In this document: piece after piece, positions 16,505 to 25,940 of the stretch | Numbering within the stretch: the first letter of the stretch is position 1 | Layout: every line of letters starts with the position of its first letter | DNA from: Kocuria tytonicola | GTDB lineage: Bacteria > Actinomycetota > Actinomycetes > Actinomycetales > Micrococcaceae | Assembly (NCBI RefSeq): GCF_003687455.1 | Contig: NZ_PHOA01000001.1 | Location: 1 to 64,000, forward strand | Direction: 5' to 3' | Length of the DNA stretch: 64,000 nt | Notes under the pieces: generated by a model | The model's input: only the letters and a program-made list of their open reading frames with translations | What the model was told of the DNA's origin: nothing | Databases searched by the model: none | Translations under genes and position numbers: made by a program

Positions 16505-17384
16505 CCGCGGCAACCACTAGCATGACCAGCCACAGGCTCAGCAGGAACGGCCACGTGTACACCGGCAGGGGAAGCAGGGCGAGCAGCGGCTGCAGGGCCA
16601 GGGTCAGTGCCGCTCCCACCACCGCACCAGTGAGCCGGGCCCAGAGCGGTTTGTCGTTCCAGAGCACTGCACCCAGCGCGATGGCCACCAGCACCGCGGA
16701 GTAGCCGAGCAGCCCGGACGAGACGTGCGCGACGCCGTCGCCGACCAGCAGCGCGCCCGCGAGCGCAACGAGACTGCCGAGCACCCCGAACAGGCCGGTG
16801 CGCACCCCGCCCACGAACAGCGCCGCCAGGATCAGCAGACCCGGAACCAGCCCGTCCGCGAGCACGACCTCCGAGAAGTTGTTGAACGCCCCCAGCACGG
16901 CGCCGGCGGCACCCTCCCCGGTGCTCGTCGTTCCCGGGTGCACCAGGGGCAGCACCAGGTCGAAGAGCACTCCGGCCACCAGGCAGAACGGCGCTGTGGC
17001 CACCGGCAGCCGCACCCATTCCAGGGCACGGCAGCCGAGGACCCGCTGCAGGATCGCGTGCACGGGAACGCACGCGAGCGCGCCCACCACCGTCATGAGC
17101 AGTGCGGGCAGGGGCGCGCCCAGTGCCGCCGCCGCGGCCGCCCCCACGAGCGCACCGTTGTAGCCCATCATCCCGGTGCGCACCGCGTCCTTTCCCAGCA
17201 GGGCCCACGCACCCACGGTCTGACCAAGCGCACCCGTCGCCACGACCAGCGCGACCCACGGATGGACCCACCCCATGCCCACCAGCAGAAGCCCCCCGGC
17301 CCAGGGGTTGTCGATGAAGAAGATCTGCGAGACGCCCCGCAGGAGGACGCCCACCAGCTCGCCCAGGCGGCGAACAGACGCCAT
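16440..17384 (-). CDS. Urea channel/transporter (UT family)
   Basis: 314-residue membrane channel for urea, last gene of the urease locus. The protein has two homologous halves, each with the family signature LPxxTxPF: LPVATAPF in the first and LPVYTWPF in the second. About ten hydrophobic helices are visible, and FNNFSEVVLADGLVPG matches the conserved loop after the first repeat. GGGGAGG precedes the ATG at 17384, which lies one base after the stop of the nickel permease, so the two are co-translated. It brings urea to the cytoplasmic urease encoded upstream. Confidence 0.88.
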   Translation of the reverse strand: MASVRRLGELVGVLLRGVSQIFFIDNPWAGGLLLVGMGWVHPWVALVVATGALGQTVGAWALLGKDAVRTGMMGYNGALVGAAAAAALGAPLPALLMTVVGALACVPVHAILQRVLGCRALEWVRLPVATAPFCLVAGVLFDLVLPLVHPGTTSTGEGAAGAVLGAFNNFSEVVLADGLVPGLLILAALFVGGVRTGLFGVLGSLVALAGALLVGDGVAHVSSGLLGYSAVLVAIALGAVLWNDKPLWARLTGAVVGAALTLALQPLLALLPLPVYTWPFLLSLWLVMLVVAAVTRTRRAGADTPMRTAPAPTQ

Positions 17385-17385
17385 C

Positions 17386-18513
17386 TCAGGCCTCCCCGCC
17401 CGCTCGCACCGGCCCGCAAGCCTGCCCGGCGCCGCGCCGCGCCGGCGGCTCACCCGGCGTCGTCGTCCCGGTGCTCCCGCGCGTCGCGCGCCAGAACCAC
17501 AGCCACACCAGGGCGAAGACGGCGATCAGCACGAGCCCGGCGTCCCCGAGGTCGACCTCCGCGAGCGCCGTCGTGACCGGATCGGTGAGTCCCAGGAGGT
17601 CGTTGAGGAACCCGCCGAGCGTGATGACGGCGATGAGCAGGGCGGAGACCGCGGAGATCACCGTGACGGTCGCGTTGAAGCGCATCCGGGTGCCGGTCTC
17701 GGTGAGTGCGGTGGAGTAGAGCTTCATCATGCCGAGACCGTTGAGGGTGTCGCACAGGGTCATGGCCGCGGTGAACGCCACGGGCAGCCCGATCAGCGCG
17801 GCGGCCGGCACGCCGGCCAGGGACGCAGTGACGGTGAGCAGCAGCAGGCCGATGGTCGTGGCGGTGTCGAACCCCAGGCCGAAGAGGAACCCCAGCACGA
17901 AGATGTCCCGCGGGCGGCGCACGCGCTGCAGGGGCTTGCGCAGCAGCCGGGACACCAGACCCCAGTTGCCGTCCAGGGCGTGCCGGTGGCCCCGCGCCGT
18001 GCTCCCGCCCCGGGACGCCGTGCGGAGCAGCCCCACGGAGATGCTCGCGTTGTAGAGCCCGAGCACCAGCAGGTACACCCCGGAGACCCCGGCGCCGATC
18101 AGCCCGAGCACGTGGTTCGCGGAGCTGCCCTCCTCGAAGGCCCCGCTCACGAACTGCGCCCCCGCCACCACCATGACCCCGGCGAGCGTCACCACCAGGG
18201 AGTGGCCCAGGCTGAACGCGAAGCCCACGCTCGCGGGGTTCATGCCCTCGGAGACGAACTTGCGGGTGGAGTTGTCGATCGCGGAGATGTGGTCCCAGTC
18301 GTAGCTGTGCTTCATGCCCGCGGCGTACGCGGTGAGCACCACGCCCAGGGTGAGGGGCTCGGCGCCGGGTGCCAGCGCCGTCGCCAGCAGTCCGGCGGCC
18401 AGCAGGTGCAGGGCCGCCACTGCCGAGAGGGTGAGGCCCACCCGCACGCGCAGCGGCAGGCGGTGCCGCTCGGTCACGTAGCGGGGGTAGAGCGTGGGAT
18501 GCGTGGTGGACAC
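17386..18513 (-). CDS. NiCoT-family nickel/cobalt permease
   Basis: 375-residue membrane permease that should supply nickel to urease. NiCoT signatures are present in order: KHSYDWDHISAIDNSTRK (canonical HAxDADHI), FSLGHSLVV, LGFDTATTIGLL and LCDTLNGLGM. The first motif is unusual: Ser and Trp replace the two alanines of HA-x-DADHI, which may alter metal preference. The GTG start at 18513 follows GAAGGAGAACC closely. It lies 26 bases after ureD and one base before the urea channel. Confidence 0.88.
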   Translation of the reverse strand: MSTTHPTLYPRYVTERHRLPLRVRVGLTLSAVAALHLLAAGLLATALAPGAEPLTLGVVLTAYAAGMKHSYDWDHISAIDNSTRKFVSEGMNPASVGFAFSLGHSLVVTLAGVMVVAGAQFVSGAFEEGSSANHVLGLIGAGVSGVYLLVLGLYNASISVGLLRTASRGGSTARGHRHALDGNWGLVSRLLRKPLQRVRRPRDIFVLGFLFGLGFDTATTIGLLLLTVTASLAGVPAAALIGLPVAFTAAMTLCDTLNGLGMMKLYSTALTETGTRMRFNATVTVISAVSALLIAVITLGGFLNDLLGLTDPVTTALAEVDLGDAGLVLIAVFALVWLWFWRATRGSTGTTTPGEPPARRGAGQACGPVRAGGEA

Positions 18514-18539
18514 GGTTCTCCTTCGAGTGGCGGGGCGCC

Positions 18540-19553
18540 TCAGTACTTGCGCAGGTTCAGGGGCGGCTGCCCCCGCCAGTGCTCGCGCAGCAGGTCCACC
18601 ACGGCACGGTGCAGTGCCGCAATGGCCGGCGTGGAGTGGGCCAGGGAGCGCACGCACACGCAGCGCACCCCGTACGGCTCCCCCACCCCGGCGCGGGTGA
18701 TGCCGGAGCGGGTCTCGGAGGCGTCCACGGCGGCGGTGAGCAGCTCGTACACCTCGTCGGTCAGGCGGGCGTCCGCGATCAGCAGCTGTCCCGTGTGGCT
18801 GTGGCCCTCCATGAAGCCCGTGCCGGTGATGTCCCCGTGGGCGTCCGGCTGGATCCGCAGCTGGTCCACCACGAGCCGCCGCGGGCGCGCACCGGCCGCG
18901 GGCCCGGCGGGGTCCACCCCCTGCGCGACCTGCGCTCCCGGTGAAGGCGGCGCTCCCTCCGGCGCGGCCGACGACGCCGGGGCCCCCGGTGGCAGCACCC
19001 GCACCTCGGTGCGCATCCGCAGCTCGTCGTACGCGAACGACTCCCCGGACGGGGACCAGCCGGGCGTCACGACCTCCGCGAGCAGCAGGGACGCCGTGGG
19101 GTCCATGTCCACCCGGGTGCGCTGGATGTAGGACCCGCCCCGGTACACGATCAGCTGGTCCGGGACGTACTCGAGCACGGCCCCCGGCCCGAGCCGCACG
19201 ATCATCTCCTGGGATGCCGGGCCCTGCGGGGTGCGGTACACCTTGGTCGCGGACTGGGTGGTCAGCGCCAGGGAGGCGTCCCGCTCCACGGCCACGTCCA
19301 GCAGGTAGGAGTCCGCACCGAAGTACGCACCACCCGGGTTGACCACCGTGTAGGTGACCTGCCCGGAGCGGTCCAGGTAGTGCGGCCGCAGCACCCGCAG
19401 GGCACCCTCGTGGAACTGGCGGGCGGCGTACGAGCGCCCGCCCCGCGCGGCCACGGTCAAGCGCAGCTGTCCGGCCCACCCCGAGGCGGGCGACGCCGCC
19501 GCCGCGCCGGCGGGCGGCGTCGTGGTGTTGGCAGTGGCGGGCGTCTCAGGCAA
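18540..19553 (-). CDS. ureD: Urease accessory protein UreD
   Basis: 337-residue scaffold of the urease activation complex (UreD-UreF-UreG). The conserved UreD core runs from [24 protein letters not shown] through [21 protein letters not shown] and [19 protein letters not shown]. Residues ~190-230 are an Ala/Pro-rich insertion, and the first 25 residues are also low-complexity. The start is a TTG at 19553 overlapping the end of ureG by 8 bases; no better start or Shine-Dalgarno is visible, so translation probably depends on ureG. As in many actinobacteria, ureD is the last accessory gene. Confidence 0.92.
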   Translation of the reverse strand: MPETPATANTTTPPAGAAAASPASGWAGQLRLTVAARGGRSYAARQFHEGALRVLRPHYLDRSGQVTYTVVNPGGAYFGADSYLLDVAVERDASLALTTQSATKVYRTPQGPASQEMIVRLGPGAVLEYVPDQLIVYRGGSYIQRTRVDMDPTASLLLAEVVTPGWSPSGESFAYDELRMRTEVRVLPPGAPASSAAPEGAPPSPGAQVAQGVDPAGPAAGARPRRLVVDQLRIQPDAHGDITGTGFMEGHSHTGQLLIADARLTDEVYELLTAAVDASETRSGITRAGVGEPYGVRCVCVRSLAHSTPAIAALHRAVVDLLREHWRGQPPLNLRKY

Positions 19554-20157
19554 GGTCGAGCATGAGGACGTCGTTGCGGATCCACTCCTGGACCTTCTCC
19601 AGGCCCTCGTCCGTCTTGAGGTTGGTGAAGGCGAAGGGCTTGTCCTTGCGGAAGACCTTGGAGTCCGCGGCCATCACGTCCAGGTCCGCACCCACGTGGG
19701 GTGCCAGGTCCGTCTTGTTGATGATGAACAGGTCCGACTTGATCATCCCCTGCCCGGCCTTGCGGGGGATCTTCTCGCCCTGGGCCACGTCGATCACGTA
19801 GATGGAGAAGTCCACGAGCTCGGGGCTGAACGTGGCGGAGAGGTTGTCCCCGCCGGACTCCACGAAGATCACCTGCAGGTCCGGGAAGCGCCTCTTCAGC
19901 TGCTCGATCGCGGCCTCGTTCATGGAGGTGTCCTCGCGGATGGCGGTGTGCGGGCAGCCGCCGGTCTCCAGACCGACGATCCGCTCCTCGGGCAGCACCG
20001 AGTTGCGCGCGAGGATCTTGGCGTCCTCGATCGTGTAGATGTCGTTGGTGATCGCGGCCATGGAGATCTCCTGGCTCATGGCCCGCGTGATGCGCTCCAC
20101 GAGCTGCGTCTTGCCCGCTCCCACGGGGCCTCCCACACCGATGATGACGGGATCCAT
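19546..20157 (-). CDS. ureG: Urease accessory GTPase UreG
   Basis: 203-residue GTPase that delivers nickel to the urease active site. Motifs: P-loop GPVGAGKTQ at residues 9-17, the metal-binding CPH in [30 protein letters not shown], and the guanine-specificity NKTD in [13 protein letters not shown]. Length and composition are standard. AGGAGGACAGC precedes the ATG. A 143-base gap with a tandem repeat separates it from ureF, the largest gap of the accessory set apart from ureC-ureE. Confidence 0.96.
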   Translation of the reverse strand: MDPVIIGVGGPVGAGKTQLVERITRAMSQEISMAAITNDIYTIEDAKILARNSVLPEERIVGLETGGCPHTAIREDTSMNEAAIEQLKRRFPDLQVIFVESGGDNLSATFSPELVDFSIYVIDVAQGEKIPRKAGQGMIKSDLFIINKTDLAPHVGADLDVMAADSKVFRKDKPFAFTNLKTDEGLEKVQEWIRNDVLMLDLA

Positions 20158-20182
20158 GCTGTCCTCCTGCGTTCTCGTTCTC

Positions 20183-20212
20183 TGCTGTTCGTTGCTGTGC
20201 TGCTCGTTGCTG
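20183..20212. repeat. Tandem 15-base repeat upstream of ureG
   Basis: TGCTGTTCGTTGCTG (20183-20197) is followed immediately by TGCTGCTCGTTGCTG (20198-20212), differing at one base. It sits 26 bases before the ureG start, in the ureF-ureG gap. Confidence 0.6.
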
Positions 20213-20300
20213 CGCGCCGCAGCCGGTACCGTTCCCCGCAGCGGGGCCGCGCGGCGTCGTCGGGCCGGCGTGCCGCCCCCGCGGGCCGCGCGGCGGCCGC

Positions 20301-21005
20301 TCAGCTCATGAAGAGCCGTGCCCGCTGGCGTTCGTGGTTCATCTGCGCGATCTCCAGCCCCGGGGCCACGGCACCCAGGACCTCCTCCGCGATCCCCGCC
20401 ACCACGAGCTCCCGGGAGGTGACGACGGCGCGCCCCACCCAGTCCTGCGCCGCCCGGATCACGGCCTGGCCGGTGTTCTGGCCCAGCGGGATGCCGCGCA
20501 CCGCGTTCTGGGTCAGGGAGATCACGGTGGCGTAGACGTGCGAGGCCACCGCGGTGTCCTCGGGAACGTCCAGGCCCCGGGCGAGCACACCCCACACCGT
20601 GGCCTGGTGGCCGTGCATGCGCTCCTCGGCCACGCCCTGCTGGTAGCGCCGGACCCAGTCCCCCGGGTAGCTGCGTGCGCCGATGCTCAGCAACCGGCGG
20701 CCCATGGTCATGCCGCCCTCCCGGATCTGGCGGGGAAGGGCCTGCGCCGTGACGAGGTCGTCCAGGTCCTCGATCCGCTCGAAGTCCTGCGCCGCGTAGA
20801 CCAGGCGGATGGCCAGCGCGTCCGTGAACGTGAGCTGCTGGTCCACGAACATCTCGAGCCACGCGGAGAACGATGCCTCGTCCTCCAGCTGCTCCGCGGC
20901 CATGTACGTCTCGAAGCCCAGGGAGTGGCTGAACGCCCCGGTGGGCAGCGCGGAGTCCGTGAGCTGCATCAGCCCCAGGACCCCGGACAGGGAGGGTTCC
21001 ACCAC
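20301..21005 (-). CDS. ureF: Urease accessory protein UreF
   Basis: 234-residue all-helical protein that bridges UreD and UreG and gates GTP hydrolysis. The family landmarks [22 protein letters not shown] near the start, [18 protein letters not shown] in the middle and [18 protein letters not shown] near the end are all present. The start is a GTG at 21005, four bases after the ureE stop, with no clear Shine-Dalgarno, indicating coupled translation. Confidence 0.94.
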   Translation of the reverse strand: MVEPSLSGVLGLMQLTDSALPTGAFSHSLGFETYMAAEQLEDEASFSAWLEMFVDQQLTFTDALAIRLVYAAQDFERIEDLDDLVTAQALPRQIREGGMTMGRRLLSIGARSYPGDWVRRYQQGVAEERMHGHQATVWGVLARGLDVPEDTAVASHVYATVISLTQNAVRGIPLGQNTGQAVIRAAQDWVGRAVVTSRELVVAGIAEEVLGAVAPGLEIAQMNHERQRARLFMS

Positions 21006-21009
21006 CGGA

Positions 21010-21501
21010 TCAGTGCGTGTGCTCGGCGTGGCGGAACGGCACGGGCATGACCCGTTCCTGGCGCGAGTACGGCACCTCGTGGTGGTCCAGGAAGTCCTGC
21101 ACCGTGTGGTCGTACTGCACCACCATCACCTCGGCCTCGTACTCGCTCTCCGGCCCGAAGAACTGCGCCTGCAGGTGTCGGTTGCCCAGGCTGTGCGCCA
21201 CGAACGCCATCTCCACGATGGACCGGGCCCCGATCACCAGCACGTCCGTGGGGAGCACCTGGACCACCACGGCGTTGCCGTCCTGCGGGCCGCCCGCCAC
21301 GGACAGCACGTCCCCGTCCTTCAGGTCCGGCGCCTTCGCGGGCAGCCGCAGTCCCAGCTCGTGGCCGTGGTCCGTGGTGAGGCGCTGGATGCGCTTGACC
21401 AGTTCCGCACTGGGCAGCACCACCTTCTCCACGTGCCGCCCGGCCACGAGCTCCTGGCCGGAGGCGTCGTGGATGTTGCCCAGGATCTCGGTGACGATCA
21501 T
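21010..21501 (-). CDS. ureE: Urease nickel chaperone UreE
   Basis: 163-residue nickel-storing metallochaperone. The N-terminal beta domain includes VVLPSAELVKRIQRLTTDHGHELGLRLP. The central metal-binding domain has AFVAHSLGNRHLQAQF with the conserved interface His. The C-terminus ends FRHAEHTH, a short His-rich tail rather than the long poly-His of Klebsiella UreE, so storage capacity is probably modest. It follows ureC after a 148-base gap containing a strong hairpin. Confidence 0.94.
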   Translation of the reverse strand: MIVTEILGNIHDASGQELVAGRHVEKVVLPSAELVKRIQRLTTDHGHELGLRLPAKAPDLKDGDVLSVAGGPQDGNAVVVQVLPTDVLVIGARSIVEMAFVAHSLGNRHLQAQFFGPESEYEAEVMVVQYDHTVQDFLDHHEVPYSRQERVMPVPFRHAEHTH

Positions 21502-21591
21502 GGGTCTCCTTCCGTCGATTGCAGTGGTTCTGAAGGTGCCTGGTTGCCTGCCGGCCAGGTGGGAGGGTGCCGCGGCCCGCCGAGGGGCCGT

Positions 21592-21634
21592 GCGGCGTCG
21601 TCGTCCTCCGGGGGTGCCGGTACGACGACGCCGC
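21592..21634 (-). terminator. Perfect 13-bp hairpin between ureC and ureE
   Basis: GCGGCGTCGTCGT (21592-21604) pairs perfectly with ACGACGACGCCGC (21622-21634), loop 17 bases. It lies 16 bases after the ureC stop. Both arms contain the dispersed 11-mer described elsewhere in this annotation. No T-run; probably an attenuator or an RNA-stabilising stem separating structural from accessory genes. Confidence 0.55.
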
Positions 21635-21649
21635 CGCGCCGCCGGGGCC

Positions 21650-23365
21650 TCAGAACAGGAAGTAGCGCTGGGCGAGCGGCAGCTCCGTGCGGGGCTCGCA
21701 CGTGACGGGCGTGCCGTCCACGCGCACCTCGTACGTCTCCGGGTCCACGCGCAGCTGCGGCGTCTCGCCGTTGAACTTCATGTCCGCCTTGGTGAGGGAG
21801 CGGATGTCCCGGCACTCACGCACCACCTTCTCCAGACCGAGCGAGCGCGGCACGCCCGCCTGGATGGAGGCCTGGGACATGAACGTGATGGACGAGCGCG
21901 CGGCCGCCTTGCCGTACGCGCCGAACGCCTTGCGGTACCAGCGGGGCTGCGGGGTGGGGATGGACGCGTTCGGATCGCCCATCACCCCGTGGACCATCTG
22001 GCCGCCCTTGATGATCAGGTCCGGCTTGACCCCGAAGAACTTGGGCTCCCACAGCACGAGGTCCGCGAACTTGCCCTCCTCCACGGAGCCCACCGCGTGG
22101 AAGACGCCGTGGGCGATGGCCGGGTTGATCGTGTACTTGGAGATGTAGCGCTTGATGCGGTGGTTGTCCCCCACCGAGCCCTCGTCCTCGGGCAGCTGCC
22201 CGCGCTGGCGCTTCATGGAGTCCGCCACCTGCCACGTGCGCAGCACCACCTCACCCACGCGGCCCATGGCCTGCGAGTCCGAGGACGTCATGGAGAAGAT
22301 GCCCATGTCCTGCAGCACGTCCTCCGCGGCAATGGTCTCCTTGCGGATGCGCGAGTCCGCGAACGCCACGTCCTCCGGGATGTCCGGGTTGAGGTGGTGG
22401 CACACCATGAGCATGTCCAGGTGCTCCTCGATGGTGTTGCGCGTGTACGGCAGCGTGGGGTTGGTGGACGCCGGGAGGATGTTCGGGTCCTGCGCCAGCT
22501 CGATGATGTCCGGGGCGTGACCGCCGCCCGCGCCCTCCGTGTGGAACGTGTGGATCACCCGTCCGGCGATGGCCGCGCGGGTGTCCTCCACGAACCCGGC
22601 CTCGTTGAGGGTGTCCGTGTGGATCGCCACCTGGACGTCGTACTCGTCCGCGACCTGCAGGGACGTGTTGATGGACGACGGCGTGGCTCCCCAGTCCTCG
22701 TGCACCTTCAGTCCGATCGCACCCGCCCTGATCTGCTCCGCCATGGGTGAGATGGACGAGCCGTGGCCCTTGCCGAGCAGCCCGAAGTTCATGGGGAACT
22801 CCTCGAAGGAGCGCAGCATGTTGTGGATGTTCCACTCGCCGGGGGTGATGGTGGTGGCCTTGGAGGACTCGCTCGGGCCCGTGCCACCGCCGATCATGGT
22901 GGTGATCCCGGAGACCAGCGCCGTCTCGATCTGGTCCGGGCTGATGAAGTGGATGTGCGAGTCGATCCCACCCGCGGTGAGGATCTTGCCCTCGCCGGCG
23001 ACCACGTCCGTGGCCACACCGATCACGATGTCCACGCCGTCCATGATGTGGGGGTTGCCGGCCTTGCCGATCTTCTGGATGTGGCCGTCCCGCACCGCCA
23101 CGTCCGCCTTGTAGATCCCCGTCCAGTCGATCACCACCACGTTCGTGATCACCAGATCCGGGATCCCCACGTCCCGCACGAGCTGGCCGTTCTGGCCCAT
23201 GCCGTCGCGGACCACCTTGCCGCCGCCGAACACGGCCTCCTCACCGGGGGTCGTGAGGTCCTTCTCGACGCGCGCGAACAGCTCGGTGTCCGCCAGACGG
23301 ATCGCATCCCCCGTGGTGGGCCCGTACAGGCTCGCGTACTGGTCCCTGCTCATCTCAAAGCTCAT
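21650..23365 (-). CDS. ureC: Urease alpha subunit UreC
   Basis: 571-residue catalytic subunit hydrolysing urea to ammonia and carbamate. Active-site elements are complete: the nickel ligands in [14 protein letters not shown], the carbamylated Lys in [10 protein letters not shown], the His in AIHTDTLNE and [12 protein letters not shown], the mobile-flap CHH in [13 protein letters not shown], and the Asp in [10 protein letters not shown]. Full length for a separate alpha subunit. Start [20 protein letters not shown] is the standard N-terminus. Confidence 0.98.
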   Translation of the reverse strand: MSFEMSRDQYASLYGPTTGDAIRLADTELFARVEKDLTTPGEEAVFGGGKVVRDGMGQNGQLVRDVGIPDLVITNVVVIDWTGIYKADVAVRDGHIQKIGKAGNPHIMDGVDIVIGVATDVVAGEGKILTAGGIDSHIHFISPDQIETALVSGITTMIGGGTGPSESSKATTITPGEWNIHNMLRSFEEFPMNFGLLGKGHGSSISPMAEQIRAGAIGLKVHEDWGATPSSINTSLQVADEYDVQVAIHTDTLNEAGFVEDTRAAIAGRVIHTFHTEGAGGGHAPDIIELAQDPNILPASTNPTLPYTRNTIEEHLDMLMVCHHLNPDIPEDVAFADSRIRKETIAAEDVLQDMGIFSMTSSDSQAMGRVGEVVLRTWQVADSMKRQRGQLPEDEGSVGDNHRIKRYISKYTINPAIAHGVFHAVGSVEEGKFADLVLWEPKFFGVKPDLIIKGGQMVHGVMGDPNASIPTPQPRWYRKAFGAYGKAAARSSITFMSQASIQAGVPRSLGLEKVVRECRDIRSLTKADMKFNGETPQLRVDPETYEVRVDGTPVTCEPRTELPLAQRYFLF

Positions 23366-23449
23366 GGTTGACCTTCTTGTTCTGCGTGTTCATCGTGCTG
23401 TTCGACGTCGTGCCGTCCGGTGGGCCGGACGGGTGTGGGCCGGACGGGG

Positions 23450-23881
23450 TCAGCGGGTCTCGTTGGAGAAGCCGCCCCGCTGGCGCAGCGGCTTCGGGGC
23501 GTCCCCCGCCGCGGAGCGGTGGCGCGCGGGGGTGACGGCTGCGGCGTCGTCGTCCAGGGAGGCGGGCTCGTGGGCGTCCAGGGGCCCGTCCATGAGATCC
23601 CGGAAACCGTGGACGATGCGGTCCCCGTCCAGGGGGATCAGACGCACCGTGGTGGAGTCGCCCGGTTCCAGGCGGACCGCGGTGCCCGCGGGGATGTCCA
23701 GGCGGTGTCCCACGGCCCGGTCGCGGTCGAACTGCAGGGCCCGGTTGGCCTCCGCGAAGTGGAAGTGGGAGCCCACCTGCACGGGGCGGTCCCCGCGGTT
23801 GAGAACCTCCATGGTGATGGCCTCACGGCCCTCGTTGCAGACGACGGGCGCGTCCGCCAGCACGTACTCTCCGGGTGTCAT
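23450..23881 (-). CDS. ureB: Urease beta subunit UreB
   Basis: 143-residue structural subunit. MTPGEYVLADAPVVCNEGRE and GSHFHFAEANRALQFDRDRA are standard. The last ~40 residues, after the core end at about residue 105, form an Asp/Ala/Arg-rich extension containing DDDAAAV, encoded by a copy of the dispersed 11-mer; this tail is longer than in most UreB. It lies 18 bases after ureA. Confidence 0.95.
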   Translation of the reverse strand: MTPGEYVLADAPVVCNEGREAITMEVLNRGDRPVQVGSHFHFAEANRALQFDRDRAVGHRLDIPAGTAVRLEPGDSTTVRLIPLDGDRIVHGFRDLMDGPLDAHEPASLDDDAAAVTPARHRSAAGDAPKPLRQRGGFSNETR

Positions 23882-23899
23882 GGGTGCTCCTCGCGGGGG

Positions 23900-24202
23900 T
23901 CAGCGAATGGGGTCGTGGACGGTCACGAGCTTGGTGCCGTCCGGGAACGTGGCTTCCACCTGGACGTCCGGGATCATCTCCGGGACGCCCTCCATGACGT
24001 CCTCGCGGGTGAGGATGGTGCTTCCCCAGCTCATCAGCTCAGCCACCGTCCGACCGTCACGCGCGCCCTCCAGGAGCTCGTAGGTGATGATCGCGATGGC
24101 CTCGGGATAGTTCAGCTTCAGCCCCCGCGCCTGGCGCCTGCGCGCGAGGTCGGCGGCGACCACCACCAGAAGCTTCTCCTGATCCTTGGGCTGCAGATGC
24201 AT
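23900..24202 (-). CDS. ureA: Urease gamma subunit UreA
   Basis: 100-residue subunit, first gene of the operon. [42 protein letters not shown] and [18 protein letters not shown] match the full-length family. GGAGGGGACC precedes the ATG. The promoter should lie in 24203-24330; no convincing -35/-10 pair was seen there. Confidence 0.97.
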   Translation of the reverse strand: MHLQPKDQEKLLVVVAADLARRRQARGLKLNYPEAIAIITYELLEGARDGRTVAELMSWGSTILTREDVMEGVPEMIPDVQVEATFPDGTKLVTVHDPIR

Positions 24203-24276
24203 GCCTGGTCCCCTCCGGTTGATCCGCTCGTTCCATTGCTCGTCAGAGGCGGGCTACCCCCTCGGTACGCGAACTT

Positions 24277-24288
24277 GGTTAGCCTACC
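24277..24288. promoter_or_regulatory. Iron-box-like half site upstream of ureA (weak)
   Basis: GGTTAGCCTACC resembles the centre of the DtxR/IdeR consensus (AGGTTAGSCTAACCT) but the outer positions do not fit. It lies 75 bases before ureA, where a metal-dependent regulator might act. Confidence 0.2.
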
Positions 24289-24371
24289 TCCACAACCGGG
24301 GTGAGCTGCTGTGACATCGAGAACATTCAGGTCCACCGGGATCCGTCGTCCTTCGCGGAGTCGCGCGTTTC

Positions 24372-25827
24372 TCAGTCCGTACCGGAACAGCGGTCGGGGG
24401 CAATTCCGTGGAACTCCACAGGATTGCCCAGTCGGTCGTAGGTGATGGCCGTGCTGATCCGGAGACTGCAACCGGGCCCCAGGGGGACGGTGCGCGGGCG
24501 GCCGCTGCCCCCCGCCGGTGCGCTCCCCCACGACCGCGACGTGGTCGAGGCCCTTCACACCCACCAGGAAGTCCTCCGCAGCGCTGTAGGTGGAGGCATC
24601 GACCCTGACGGTGAGGGTGCCGGGCCACGCGCCGTGGACGGGGGGCTCGGCCCAGCGTGGCTGCGGCTCCGACAACCCTCCGCGGCCATCCGTGAATGCG
24701 GCGCTACCCACCATGGTCCTGGTCCTGAGGAAGCGGTCCCGCACTCGACCGGCGAGCATGATGTCACCGCCCACGTTTCCACGCAGGTCGAGCACCATGT
24801 GCTGGCGCTGTGTGGCCGCAGCGCACACTTCGTCGAGGACGCATTCAATGCCCGCGGACGGGTCAAAGGCCCTCAGGACGACCACGGCGTCCCCAGCCCG
24901 GTTCTTCCGCACCGTCATGAGCTGCTCGAGCGCGTGCGGCACCGCCCGCTCCACCCAGGTCACCGACCGGCACGTGCGTGGATCCGTTGCGCCGAAGCTG
25001 CGCTCGGGCCCGTTGAAAGCCATGGCGCGGCGAGCCGCCATCCTCCGGTGCTGCTGCGGAGACGCACCCACTGTTCTCAACCAGTGAGCAGGATCGTCGA
25101 TCTGCACCACCCATCCGACGCGGACACCGGCAGCGAAGGCCGCCGATGTCTGGGGCACCTCGATCATCGTGGCCCCGTTCGCGTGCAGCTCTGCGGTGTA
25201 GAGGGGGTGGAAGACTCCGGCGTCGTGATCAAGGACGGCAGTGTGCGCATCGCCGAGCCGGGCCACCCAGCGCGAAGCCCAGGGGATGAACTCCTCCCAG
25301 GTGCGGGGCCGGTCCTCCATCACATCGGCGCACAGGGCGCCCCAGTCCAGTCCGCGCAGGGTGAAGTACGGGTAGCTGGTCTCACACTCCGTGCGGATGC
25401 GCTCGATTGCCTCGTCGATCGTGCCCGCAGGAGTTGCAGAAACCTGCGGGCCCGGTGAGTGCGCGAGGGTTTGCAGCAGACTGAACGTAGCCATGAGCCC
25501 GTTGCTGTCAGCCGCCCGACTGACAAGGCGGCCACTCCCGGCGTCCCAGGCCAGCGAGGGCACTTCTCCGGGTTCAACCCGTTCTGCCACCCACCGGAAA
25601 CATCCTCCGGGCGGCTCCGAGAACACCACGGGCACGCCGAGAACGGCCTCGAGCTCGTGACGTTCCTGGACAAGCAGCGCCAAAGTTGCACCGTCCACCA
25701 AACTGGCGGGGAAGTCGATGTGAAAGGGCCGGTTGGCTGCGATGCCTTGCAGGGACATGAGGACATGATGCCCGCGTGCACAGGCCCACACCCGATGCCA
25801 CAGCGTCCAACGACCGGCCGTCGCCAC
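24372..25827 (-). pseudogene. S41-family peptidase, frameshifted at a C6 run
   Basis: Tail-processing-peptidase-like gene. The readable frame contains DLRGNVGGDIMLAGRV, the catalytic-Ser region DASTYSAAEDFLVG and VVGERTGGG. After that the frame runs into nonsense, while the next frame continues with SGRPRTVPLGPGCSLRISTA, AITYDRLGNPVEFHGIAPDR and a stop at 24372, which is the expected S41 end. The change happens at the homopolymer C6 (plus strand 24508-24513): five C's would restore one frame. The first codon could be GTG 25827 or ATG 25758. Without correction the frame would run on into ureA. Either a real mutation, a slippage switch, or a sequencing error. Confidence 0.75.
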
Positions 25828-25940
25828 GTCCTCACGCAGAATCGGGGAACCAGCATGCCTGGACGACGCCCGAGCTCGCCCCGCTGCACGGGCTCCGATC
25901 CCCTGTGGGAAACCAATGGGCGGCTGACGCCTGTGGCTAG

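Noticed and set aside
18514-18539. A nickel or cobalamin riboswitch before the nickel permease
   Set aside because: The gap is 26 bases, with only a Shine-Dalgarno sequence.
20183-20212. CRISPR-like repeat
   Set aside because: Only two 15-base direct copies without spacers; a simple tandem duplication. No CRISPR array was found in the window.
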